A stretch of 64,000 bases of DNA, from NCBI GenBank assembly GCA_039090855.1, contig CM077006.1, forward strand, positions 44,959,336-45,023,335, read 5' to 3'. Shown piece by piece: positions 25,088 to 35,760 of the stretch; position 1 is the stretch's first letter; each line of letters starts with the position of its first letter. The notes beneath the pieces were generated by a model. That model was not told where the DNA came from. It ran no database searches and saw nothing but the letters and a program-made list of their open reading frames with translations. The stretch is from Macrothele yani. Lineage: Eukaryota; Arthropoda; Arachnida; Araneae; Macrothelidae. Position numbers and translations under genes: made by a program.

Positions 25088-25302
25088 CTGTTGTCGAAGC
25101 CCAAGACATTCGCAAGAATCTTGCACCCCTTACAAAACTGGTGCAAGACTTTGAATCAAAAGATCTTGCTGGTATAAAAAGTCTCCTTCATCCTTTAATA
25201 CATTCTGTTGCATTCTCCTGGAAAAACTGTGATCATTTAAGGATAAGGCCATCGAGAATTGGTTCTTTGATACGATGCATAACCAATCTCCTTATCAGAC
25301 TG
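25088..25302 (+). CDS. dynein heavy chain, tail-domain exon A
   Basis: Internal exon of a dynein heavy chain, the ATP-driven microtubule motor; the family pattern points to an axonemal form of cilia and flagella. The acceptor is CACACAG before 25088 and the donor GTGAGT follows 25302. The first two bases complete a split codon, and the exon ends in phase 0. The translation VEAQDIRKNLAPLTKLV ... IHSVAFSWKNCDHL ... PSRIGSLIRCITNLLIRL follows the DHC_N1 pattern (..PL.H.V...W.....Y...RI..L...ICNLLI). No stop. The next exon is at 33693. Exons upstream of this one were not found in the first 25 kb. Confidence 0.85.
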
Positions 25303-25480
25303 GTGAGTAAACATTTTTTTATATTTGATAATGCCTGAATAGGTGTCAAAAAGTGAGACATTCACTTAGTTCTAATACATTTAAAAGTTTCATATCCCCA
25401 TTGTAAAAATTGATGAAAGACATGGAATTAAAAAAAAGTCTTCCTAATATAGAGAAAACAAAATCTTTATCTTTTGATGC

Positions 25481-25590
25481 AGTAATTTAAGGATCAGGCT
25501 AATGAGAATTTGCTCCTCCATTTGATATTTAGTTAATCTTTTGCTCAGAGTGGTGAATAACTTAATTTTATATTTGTTCATTCCAGTCAG
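25481..25590 (+). pseudogene. decayed duplicate of dynein exon A 3' half
   Basis: This stretch resembles 25231-25335: the last third of the exon plus its donor and early intron (AATTTAAGGATCAGGCTAAT against CATTTAAGGATAAGGCCATC). Translated, it gives LRIRLMRICSSI, a stop, then YLVNLLLRV, against LRIRPSRIGSLIRCITNLLIRL. The TGA is at 25523-25525. The equivalent of the donor GTGAGT is GTGAATAA. It is probably a non-functional relic of a local tandem duplication. Confidence 0.72.
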
Positions 25591-26336
25591 GCACAGGGTG
25601 ACCAGACGTCCAGCTTTTGGAGGACTTTCCTCCTTTTCTTACCATGTCCTGTCCTCCAGGTATTAAGGGAAACAGCCAAATGTTTGGCTTTTTTCAATAA
25701 AGAATAATTCAAATACATTTTGATCAAAATTTTCTATTGTAATCATATGTCCTCTAAAGCTACTACTAAAATGTATTCATTCATTTCTGGATTGTCACTT
25801 TTGCCCTCCCTCCTTCCCAGGTTCAGTTTATCCTGCAATCCTGCAGCTGCCTGCTGCAGTGCGTCACTTGTGAGTCCAGAGTATGTGCATTCATATTTAT
25901 TTTTGTATAAATTTATTGTCCTCCTTTTCTCGAAATGGTCTTTTTTAATGAAAAGTCCTCCAATTCCAAAAAGTCATCTGGTCAGGCATGAATTTTTTTT
26001 TAAATTCTTACCTATCCTCAGAGACATCTTGCAAACGTCCATAATTATTTTCTTTAATGTTAATGAAATATTTGTTTGAAAAACTGTGAACGGATATTTA
26101 ACAAACCAATCAAGCATTAGTGCAATAGAATTATTTCATAAAAAGGTTTACAGAGGAAGAATGTACTAAAGGCAAATACCTTTAAATATGAGGCAGATTT
26201 GTGGAGAAAACATAAATTACCTGTGTATGGATTGTTTAAATTTATATTATTATATGTTGTGTGAGGAAAACAAAAACTTGTTAATTTCAACATAACAATG
26301 CATTTTTCTTTTATATATATATATATATATATATAT
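25591..26336. other. dynein intron sequence
   Basis: AT-rich intron without a recognised element. A CCTCCTTTTC-type segment recurs near 25630 and 25920, and (TA)n precedes the LINE. Confidence 0.4.
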
Positions 26337-29300
26337 CATCATCATCATTGTCAACCATTATCAATCCACTGCTGGACGAAGGTCTCCCCAAGTTTCCTCC
26401 ACAACGGTCTGTCTTGTGCCAGTCTCCTCCATGTCACCCCTGCATACTTTCGAATTTCATCCACCCATCTCCCATGTGGTCTTCTTCTGGGTCTTTTCCT
26501 GTCCCTTGGAATCCAATCTAAAATTTCAGCTGTCCATCGATGATCTGTCCTTCTGGCAGTATGTCCAGCCCATTGCCATTTCAGGGATTTAACTCTGATC
26601 ATGATATCTTCCACTCTTGTCATTTTTCGGATCCACGAGTTCCTCTTCTTATCTCTCCTGGTTACACCAAGAATGCACCTCTCCATGCTAAATTGAGTTG
26701 TTTGCAGCCTTTGTATGTCTCTTTTAGTTAAGGTCCACGTCTCTGCACCATACGTAAGCACTGGAAGGATGCATTGATCAAACACTTTTCTTTTAAGACA
26801 TAATGGCATATTGCTCTTGAAGATTATGCTGTTTCTTCCAAAAGCTCTCCAGGCAAGTTTTGTACGCCGATTAATTTCTTCATCAATGTGACCCTCACTT
26901 GATATCTGCTGTCCAAGATAAACGTACGTGTCTGTTATCTCCAGCTTTTCTCCATCAATCGATAAATCTTCATTTCTTGTAAAAGCATTGAACATCACTT
27001 TTGTCTTCTGAAAGTTCATTTTTAATCCCACTTCTTTACTCTTGTCAGCAAGTTCCTGGATCATACTCTGCAGCTCTGATGGGGTAGTTGCAAAATGACT
27101 ACGTCATCAGCAAAACGAAGGTGGGTTAGATAATCTCCATTAATCTTTATCCCTTTGTTTTCCCAGCTCAGCGACTGAAAAACACCCTCCAATGTGGCAG
27201 TAAAGAGCTTCGGAGATATGGTGTCACCTTGTCTCACTCCCTTCCCAATTTTTATGTGTGTTGTATTTTCAAACAGCCGAATCTTTGCACTTGCATTTTC
27301 ATAGATGTTATTAATAATATTAATGTATGCATCTTCAATACCGCAGGTTTTCAGAGCCATTGTAACTGCTGATGGTTTCACCGAATCAAAGGCTTTTTCA
27401 TAATCGATAAAAGCCATGCACAATGGAAGTTCATATTCCCTCGCTCTTTCAATTAGCTCTCTCAGTACGTGGATATGATCTATTGTGCTGTAGCCACTCC
27501 TGAATCCAGCTTGTTCTCTCGGTTGAGCCATGTCCAGTGTTACCTTCAAGCGGTGTGAAAGAACTTTAGTGAAGATTTTATAAACTACTGATAGGAGGCT
27601 GATAGGTCTGTAGTTTCCGAGATCCTCAATGTCACCTTTCTTATGTAGCAGGATCATTGTAGCGGTGTTCCAATCCTCAGGAATCTTTCCTTCATTAAGG
27701 CATCGAGTGAAAATTTGGGCGAGTACTGTTTCGATTTCTCCACTTGCTTCTTGTATGATGTCTACAGTAATTCCATCTTCTCCTGGAGCTTTTCCCCGCT
27801 TCATGTTCTTGATTGCATGTGCAACTTCTGCTGGAAGGACTGGAGGAACTCTGGTACTGGTATCTTTCATGATGTTTGGAGTGCATGTATCATCCCTTTC
27901 ATATAATTTGGAGTAGAAATCTTTCACTCTTGTCAACATTTTGCCTCTATTTCTTGTTACAGAACCATCTTCTTTTCTCAGTGCCATAATCTGTTTCCTT
28001 CCCTTACTGAGATGTCCCTTTGCTATCTTTAGGCTTTGGTTGTTTTCAATTGCTTTCCTCACTAGTTCACAGTTGAATTTTCTTACGTCTTCAGTGATAC
28101 TTTTTCTTACTGTCTTGCATAGCTCTATATATTCCACTTTGGAAGTTACATCTTCTTTAGTTGTCCTCATCTCACTTCTTTTTTGCATCAACATTTTCGT
28201 TTTTCCTGATAATTTGTTTACATGCAACTTGTTCTTAGACCCAGCTAATTTTGTTGCTGTTTCCATAAGAGCTTTGGTTAGTTTTCTGTTAACTTCAGAG
28301 ATGTCCACTTCTTCCGATGTTAGGCCTTCCAAAGCAGAGAACCTGTTCTTCAGTTCCAACTTGAAGGTATTATGGTGTTTTTTAAGGTTGGTTATGTCAA
28401 TAGGTTTTGTTTGTCTTATGAGCTTGCCACGTTCAAGTTTAGTGTTGAGGTGCATCTTACATCTCACCAATCTATGGTCACTACCTGTGTTGAACTTGTT
28501 TAGCACACTGCAGTCTTCTATGACGAATTTTTTGTTACACATAATAAAATCAATTTCACTTGTCGTTCCATTTGGATGTCTCCATGTCCATTTCCTGTGT
28601 GGCTTTTTCTTGAAGAAGGAGTTCAAGATGAAAAACCCTTCTGCCTCTGCAAACTCAACGAGAGTATTTCCACGCTGGTTTCTGTTGCCATGACCGAATT
28701 TACCTACTGAAGTTTCATTCTGTTGCCGTTGCCCTATTTTTGCATTGAAATCTCCCTTAATTATTTTCAAGTGCTGCTTACCTTTATTATTTAGATGACA
28801 AATTTCTTCATAAAATTCTTCAATTTCTTCTTCAGGATGACTTGTGGTGGGTGCATAAGTTTGAATAATCTGAGCCTGGTATCTTTTCGAGAGTTGGATA
28901 GCAAGTCGTGCAGCTCTGTCAGAGGAACTTTCAACTTCTACAACTTTATCCTTCAGTTTCTTGTTTATTATAAATCCAACACCACTAGTTCTGCCAGTAT
29001 CTGTCCCACGATAGTAGAAGAGATGTCCACTTTTCAGTTCGATGAGATCTTCTCCTTTTCTCCTTACCTCACTTAGCCCCACGATGTCCCACTTGATCCT
29101 TTGTAATTCCTCTTCCAATTCAAGAAGCCTTGAATCAGAAGATAGGGAGCGTCCATTGTAAGTAGCCAAGGTCAGCATCAGATGGCAGCCTAGTCCGGTC
29201 CTCCGGGGATTCTTAGCACCCTCTGCCTTCATGTCGCACTGGCCGCTGCCTTGGCCAGGTACATTCCAGCTGCCGGAGACTGAGGGCCAAGATTTAAGTT

Positions 29301-29517
29301 GTGGAGTCATTTTGGAGGGGTTTGGCCATAACTCACCACGCTGGCCAAGCGGGTTGGTGAGTGTGGGATAGCATTTTCTCTAATCCCGACGGTATAGTTA
29401 TACCGCTATTGGCGGTCGTCAGAGCCCCTTTAGTGGGAACAGGATGTACCACGAGAAGGCGGGGTTGACATTTGTCAAGGAGAGGCTGTGATGTTACGCA
29501 TCACCTGACCTTACATC

Positions 29518-29519
<2 letters not shown>
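26337..29519 (-). mobile_element. RTE-like LINE, copy 2, full length
   Basis: Reverse-oriented copy of the element at 17990. On the plus strand it begins with CATCATCATCATTGTC (the 3' ATG repeat) and ends with the 5' terminus complement CTTACATCCC. It sits between two (TA)n tracts, so it inserted into an AT dinucleotide repeat, and its target duplication is indistinguishable from the repeat. Confidence 0.92.
26351..29310 (-). pseudogene. LINE EN-RT, one frameshift from open
   Basis: This is the most intact copy of the family. A 749-codon frame (27061-29310) covers the endonuclease and most of the reverse transcriptase, and a 237-codon frame (26351-27064) covers the rest. The frames part just after the FADDVVI motif, where this copy has four A in GTTGCAAAATGAC (27088-27100) and copy 3 has five. 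All motifs are present: GDFNAKIG, SDHRLVRCKM, AFIDYEKAFDSV, GVRQGDTISPKLF. One lesion in about 985 codons suggests recent insertion or a base-calling error. It lies within a dynein intron, antisense to the gene. Confidence 0.92.

Positions 29520-29549
<30 letters not shown>
29520..29549. repeat. (TA)n microsatellite
   Basis: An AT dinucleotide tract abuts the 5' end of LINE copy 2. A matching tract lies at 26312-26336 on the other side. Confidence 0.95.
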
Positions 29550-29551
<2 letters not shown>

Positions 29552-29723
29552 GTTGATCAATAAAAGAATGAATGTAATTGGTAAACAACTTTTTATAAAT
29601 CTTTTATACTGAAATTTGCATAAATTTCAAGGTGTGACCAAAGTCTTAGTCATGTTAACAGTGTTGGGTATATTAAATTTGAGTAGTGCATAAGGTAACA
29701 ATGGCTGATGTAAATAAAATTAG

Positions 29724-29915
29724 ATGCCCCAATGCAGTGGTCTAAGCATTAGCTTCTAGCCATTTGTCTGAGTGGGCCCAGGTTCAACTCCTGGGTGAGG
29801 AATAGGTGGTGTGATTGCCTTATGGCACTGGCTTTCTCCTTTCCCTGGAACCAGCTGCCTTAAATTAGGGATACGTGACTGCTTATAGCCCTTTGAGTTG
29901 CTCTTGATTGCCATT
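29724..29915 (+). mobile_element. SINE-A copy, diverged
   Basis: The copy runs from GCCCCAATGCAGTGGTCTAA and CAGGTTCAACTCCTGG (tRNA-like head) through TAAATTAGGGATACGTGACT and GCTTATAGCCC. No clear poly(A) tail remains. Confidence 0.82.
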
Positions 29916-29947
29916 ACTCCCTCCCTCAAGAACAAATTGTTATGCAG

Positions 29948-30455
29948 TGATAGTTACATTAGACAAATTATGGGAATTACTTAGGAATAAGGATGTTAAT
30001 TCTTAGCGTCAAATTTTCGGGTAGTAATCCCACCCTTCATCAGGACGAACACTACAGTAAGTGATATATTATTAAAATAACCAATCACTTACCCGAAAGA
30101 TCATGGTCACTTTTCTCCTTTAACGTGCTTGAAGTGTTAAAGGAGAAAAGTGACCATGATCTTTTGGGTAAGTGATTGGTTATTTTAATAATATATCATT
30201 AATGAATTGCACGTAAATATGCGCACTTTACTGGTGTTTTAATTCCTTAAAATGTGCAAATATTATACTACAGTAAGTGTTGCCAACATTGGGTAAAACT
30301 CCAACCTTTAAAATCATTTAATGTAGTTCCTCTTCTTCTCTCAATCTCAAGACCTTCCAACAGTTTTCTCTTGAAGAAATGCTTTTGGTGGGTCGCTAAG
30401 AATTAACATCCTTATTCCTAAGTAATTCCCATAATCTGTCTAATGTAACTGTCAT
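29948..30455. repeat. nested inverted repeats (foldback element)
   Basis: The outer arms, 29948-30007 and 30393-30455, are reverse complements over about 60 bp (GTTACATTAGACAAATTATG onward). Inside them, 30059-30190 is a near-perfect palindrome with arms of about 62 bp around GTGCTTGAAGT. CCTTCATCAGGACG near 30031-30045 again resembles Penelope terminal sequence. No coding region is present. Confidence 0.85.
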
Positions 30456-30592
30456 ATGATCATTTAGGAAAGCCATGAATTCATTTATTACTTTGTTATG
30501 CAATTTGATTAGTGCATTTTTATTTTACTTTGTTAGTTAATTAATTTGCCCTGCATGCCATCCTATTGCAGCTCAGGCAATGCTGTTTAATA

Positions 30593-31832
30593 TTGGGTTG
30601 ATGCATAAGCTCATGCCATTTTATTTCACGAGTGTTTCCCAGGTCGGTAGTGATGGTGCAGATGGCCAGTTGTATATCAGAATGTAGCCAGTAATACAGT
30701 GTATCTAAATTATATTGCGTTGTGTGATTGTGGCCAATGGTTTTTTGGGTTTCAGGTCTGTAAGTATGGAGTGTCAAGTAGAGAGGAATGAACATTTCCG
30801 ACATCTGCTCCTCTACTAATTTAACAAGGGATTCACAGCTGCCGAGACTACTCGAAAAATTTGTGCTGTGTATTAGGAGGATGCTATTGCTCCGAGGACA
30901 GCCCGCAAATGGTTTGAGCGGTTCTGAGGTGGCAATTTTGACCTCAACGACTCTCCACGCTCAGGTCGTCCATCCCATTTTGATGAGGATCATTTGAACC
31001 ATCTCATCCACTTGGATCCGCATCAAACCACACTCAAATTAGCCATTGAGATGGACTGATCAGGCCACAGAAGTGCGACACCTGGAACGTATGGGAAAGG
31101 TCCAGAAATTGGTGTCTTGGATGCCTCACACTCTCACAGAGGACAACGAGAATCAGCGTGTTGCCATATGTGGTTCCTTGCTTGCCCATTATTACAAATG
31201 TTCTCAGCAACACAAACCCTTTCTGTCACTTATTGTTACTGGAGATGAAAAGTGGCGCCTGTATGTGAATTTCAGGCATCGGAGGGAATGGTTAAACCCA
31301 AACAAGACTCCCACACCCTGTCCAAAACATGACCTTCATCCTGCAAAGATCATGTTGTGTGTCTGGTGGGAAATGCTGCCGAGGAATCGGACCATCAACG
31401 CTGCGCTCTATTGTGAGCAACTCCGCCGTGTGGAGGGAGCAATTCAGCAGAAACGGCCACATCGGCACCATGGTGTCCTTCTCTAACACAATCATGCATG
31501 CCCTCACAGTGCAAACATGACTAAAATGGCCATTCAGGACACAAAATGGGAGATCCTTCCACACCCGGCCTATTCTCCAGATGTCGTCTCTTCAGACTGT
31601 CACCTGTTCTGATCTCTGTTGAATGCACTCCGTGGCAGAACATTCAACAATGCTGTTGATCTGCAGAATTTCCTTGATGATTTCTTTGCAGCAAAACCTG
31701 CATGTTTTTTCAAGAATGGCATTGCAGACCTATCCAGATGTTGGGACACCATTGTAAAGAAGGTGGGGGGATAGGCCTACATAGTTGATTGATTCCGTTT
31801 TCCCTTCTAATGTAATACATTCCTGTACCCAA
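30593..31832 (+). mobile_element. mariner element, decayed
   Basis: It starts TTGGGTTGATGCATAAGCTC after TA (30591-30592), the classic mariner end, and finishes CCCAA before TA (31833-31834). The plus strand encodes mariner transposase pieces: VTGDEKWRLYVNF with first catalytic Asp near 31235, and AYSPDVVSSDCHLF near 31570 (third position). The usual HDNARPH block reads HNHACPH, with the second catalytic Asp replaced, and follows a stop at 31484. Several frameshifts are present, so it is dead. Confidence 0.85.
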
Positions 31833-32099
31833 TAGTTGTTAGCACATAGCTTTGCTAACAACTATTAAATAAGTTTAGTTTCTGTGAAATTCAGACCATA
31901 TAATAAATGCACCTTAATGGAAACAAGAAGTGGCTAAGGCCAAAGTTGTGGTTTTTTCTCAGTATAGATATTTTTCATAGGACTTGTCAGAAATCAGAAA
32001 TTATTTTGAAATTCATGTGCCAAAGCAACACTGTTCTTCAGAAATTTGGTTAGGATATTTCTTTTAGTTTTGTATTTCTTGCTGTTTTACTTCTTTTTT

Positions 32100-33150
<1,051 letters not shown>

Positions 33151-33692
33151 TATCAAAAATTTCAGTACACATCTTAAAACTTTATCTCATTGAATATTTT
33201 CAACATAAGCTTTTTATTTTATCTCTGTTATATGTTGTAGAAATTATAATTCTTAAATTTGTAAAATTGCTTTGCCTTCTATACCTATCAAATAATTTCT
33301 GTTCTGAATGATTCTGATAGAATGGAATCTGTGTCCAAAGTAAATGTAAAATGGCAATTTCTTTAAATGAAAGTGTGATTTATTGCAGCACTTTTGATTT
33401 TTAGTAAACACTGAAAAATAATTAATCTGTTATGGCCCAATATCCTTGTGCATGCTTGTGATTCTGAAATTGCATTAAGATTCTCAGTCAGCCGTTTTGT
33501 AAATTTTTCTCAAAAACTAAGTTTACTTAGCCTATACTAAAATTAGGTATATTTTCCAGTGATAAATAATTACTATATATATAAATATCACTTTACTGCA
33601 GATTTGAATTTTGGTCATTTAATTAGTGCAAATGTGACAAGAAATGTCCAGTATCAGAAAACTGTTGCTGTATATATTTTCCCCCTTTCTAG

Positions 33693-33921
33693 AGCCAGCA
33701 GTTCCTTGACAGTTCAACACTGTTTCGTGGTGAGTTGGAAGATAGTGACCAAAAAGTCCAAACAGTGCTAGAAATGATTGCATTTTTCTTTTCATTTATG
33801 GAAAATACAGGGACGACATTACTGAATTTATTAAAGGTGAAGAAATTCCCCTTGGAATTTTGAAGACCACGAAGTATTTAAAAGACTAAACATTTTCATT
33901 GAGCGTCTGCAGATGATTAAG
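33693..33921 (+). CDS. dynein heavy chain, tail-domain exon B (two frameshifts)
   Basis: Follows exon A in phase 0: acceptor TTTCTAG, donor GTGAGT after 33921. The first part reads SQQFLDSSTLFRGELEDSDQ with KVQTVLEM, matching the DHC_N1 pattern of a short FL..  motif then GE.E..L.KV. The middle, DDITEFIKGEEIP, is in another frame, and the end WNFEDHEVFKRLNIFIERLQ is in a third. Length is 229 nt. Two missing bases would give 231, which restores phase 0 on both sides. The shifts fall at a GGG (about 33810) and a CCCCTT (about 33858). Either these are sequencing errors or the gene is damaged. Confidence 0.8.
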
Positions 33922-33930
33922 GTGAGTAAG

Positions 33931-34002
33931 TAATTTTAATGCTGTACCTCCTATTTAAAACTTAAATAATTTTAATGTTGTGCCTTCTATTTAAAACTTA
34001 AA
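33931..34002. repeat. 36-bp tandem duplication beside donor site
   Basis: TAATTTTAATGCTGTACCTC at 33931 is repeated with three changes at 33967, starting 9 bp after the exon B donor. Confidence 0.88.
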
Positions 34003-34139
34003 CACATGTGTTTTTAACTGTCAACAGCATAGCAATTGGCCTATCATGTGTGTATATTATTTGCTTGATGCTTCTTATACAATTAGGCTTCCATTTAGAA
34101 AAAGTATTCATTTAAGAATTTGTTAATCATGAGTAGCAG

Positions 34140-34345
34140 CAGCAATTGTTCTCAATCTGCTGCTGGTTGAAGGTCTCCTCAAGTCTTTTCATCAGCCCTC
34201 TGTTTTGAGCAGTTGTTTTCCAAGTCACCCCAGCATGTTTTTGAATTATCTTTTCCTTCTATGTGTGGTCTTCTGGGTCTTTCCCTGACCTTTGGTATCC
34301 AGTCTAGTATTGCAATTGTCCAACAGTGGCAAGTTTTTCTAGCAA
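34140..34345 (-). mobile_element. fragment of diverged RTE-like LINE 3' end
   Basis: The plus strand shows GCTGCTGGTTGAAGGTCTCC and, on the complement, a protein-like AILDWIPKVRERPRRPH. This corresponds to EILDWIPRDRKRPRRRPH at the C-terminus of the full copies. Frameshifts and much divergence mark an old insertion of a related family. Confidence 0.75.
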
Positions 34346-34999
34346 TACTTTGATCCAAAAGAATCAAATCTTGCAATCAGTGGTCTTTAATAAATTTGCT
34401 CTCATTTGCAGGCTAACTGAGATTTCCCAGTTAGCAGTTTGGCTAGCTTCCACAATGTAAGTCAAGTCAGATATGTTTTTTTTAGGTTCCTTGTTTCAGC
34501 CAATTATGCTTTAGGAAATCTGGAAAACTCACTTAATTTGAAGAATATGTTTTTTTACCACTGTTTTAAAGTAACATAATTTTCCACTACAATCTACTTT
34601 GTTTTGTAACATGCTACTGATACAACTGCATTTTTCTACTTGTAGTGATGTTACATGTTGTGATATTCTAAAAGTGGCATGCTACTGTCTCATTGCTACT
34701 TCTGATTACTGGTAAATAGCATGTTAATATTTACAAATGTGGGCATATTGTTCAATTTTTGGAAGTAATATATCACTATACCATAATCTTGCTGAAAAAT
34801 TTGCTCTGATACTATATGATACACTTTTCATGTATTATATGGAAAAATGTAGTATCTATAGTATAGAGAAAGAAAAATAAGAGATCCAAAAGAAAGTAAA
34901 GGAAAAATAATATATATTTCTTCCATCTGTTAAAGAATTGATTAAACATAAGGAAGGTATGTAATAGATACTGAACAAATAAGTAACATATTATAATAC

Positions 35000-35760
35000 T
35001 TAAATAGTATAACTATACTAGTGATCCAAAATTTCTTGGCATAGAATAGAAATAAAAGTTTCCAAGCTTTTGCACATCAACCAGATGGCTTTCTCAAGGA
35101 AGGTAGACAGCTAACTGCAAGCTGGATAATAGAATGGTTGAACAATTTGAATGTGGTGACATCACAATAACGAATATATGTGAACGTAATCAGGTATTCA
35201 AAGACATGAGGCGTTATGCTCGTTTTGGCAACACGGAATTCTGGAAGAAAAATCAAGAGGCAGTCAATATTTGAAGAACTGGTTCCAAACTCGTGGGAAC
35301 TCCAGTGAGATGCTATCATTGCACAACTAGCTGTTGGTTATGATCTCCAAAGTTTTGCAAATGGCAGTAGATTTTGGGGTGGAGTAGGAAGCTAATTTCT
35401 TTATGTCATCCCACATAGGAGCAGCGGACTTGAACTTGACTTCTCTGGATAGGGCCGTGGTTACTTTGCCGTTCTTTTTGTCCCTTTTATGTTCGTTAAC
35501 TCTAAATCTAAATGAACGCTTAGTCATTCCAATGTAGTATCTCACCGATCCGTCCGGCTATAGTAGAGGAATGGCATAAATACCTGCTGCATTGGAAGGT
35601 GGGGACTTCTCAGCATTTCCTTTAAGCATGGTACATAAAGGTGTCGGAGATCTGATGCCAACACTGAGGTTCATCTTTTTAAGCCCATTCTTGAGCTGAT
35701 AGGAAACATTAGGTGTATAAGGATTTAATCCCAGGTAGCGTATCTGCGTCATAAAAAAAC
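35000..35760 (-). mobile_element. Penelope-like element relic
   Basis: A GIY-YIG coding relic (35327-35752) is followed downstream, on the minus strand, by CTTCCTTGAGAAAGCCATCT near 35090-35070 and CTTGGAAACTTTTATT. This segment is typical of sequence after the stop in Penelope-like elements. No reverse transcriptase part remains, so the copy is 5'-truncated. It sits in the intron between exons B and C, antisense to the gene. Confidence 0.72.
35327..35752 (-). pseudogene. Penelope GIY-YIG endonuclease domain, broken
   Basis: Reading on the complement: NAAGIYAIPLL, a stop (TAG near 35557), PDGSVRYYIGMTKRSFRFRV, NEHKRDKKNGKVTTALSRE, then DDIKKLASYSTPKSTAICK. The GIY and YIG-type (YYIGMT) signatures and the downstream basic helix fit the C-terminal nuclease of Penelope-like retroelements. 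The stop within the domain and the absence of an RT make this a pseudogene. It differs clearly from the GIY-YIG frame at 55004, so two lineages are present. Confidence 0.78.
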
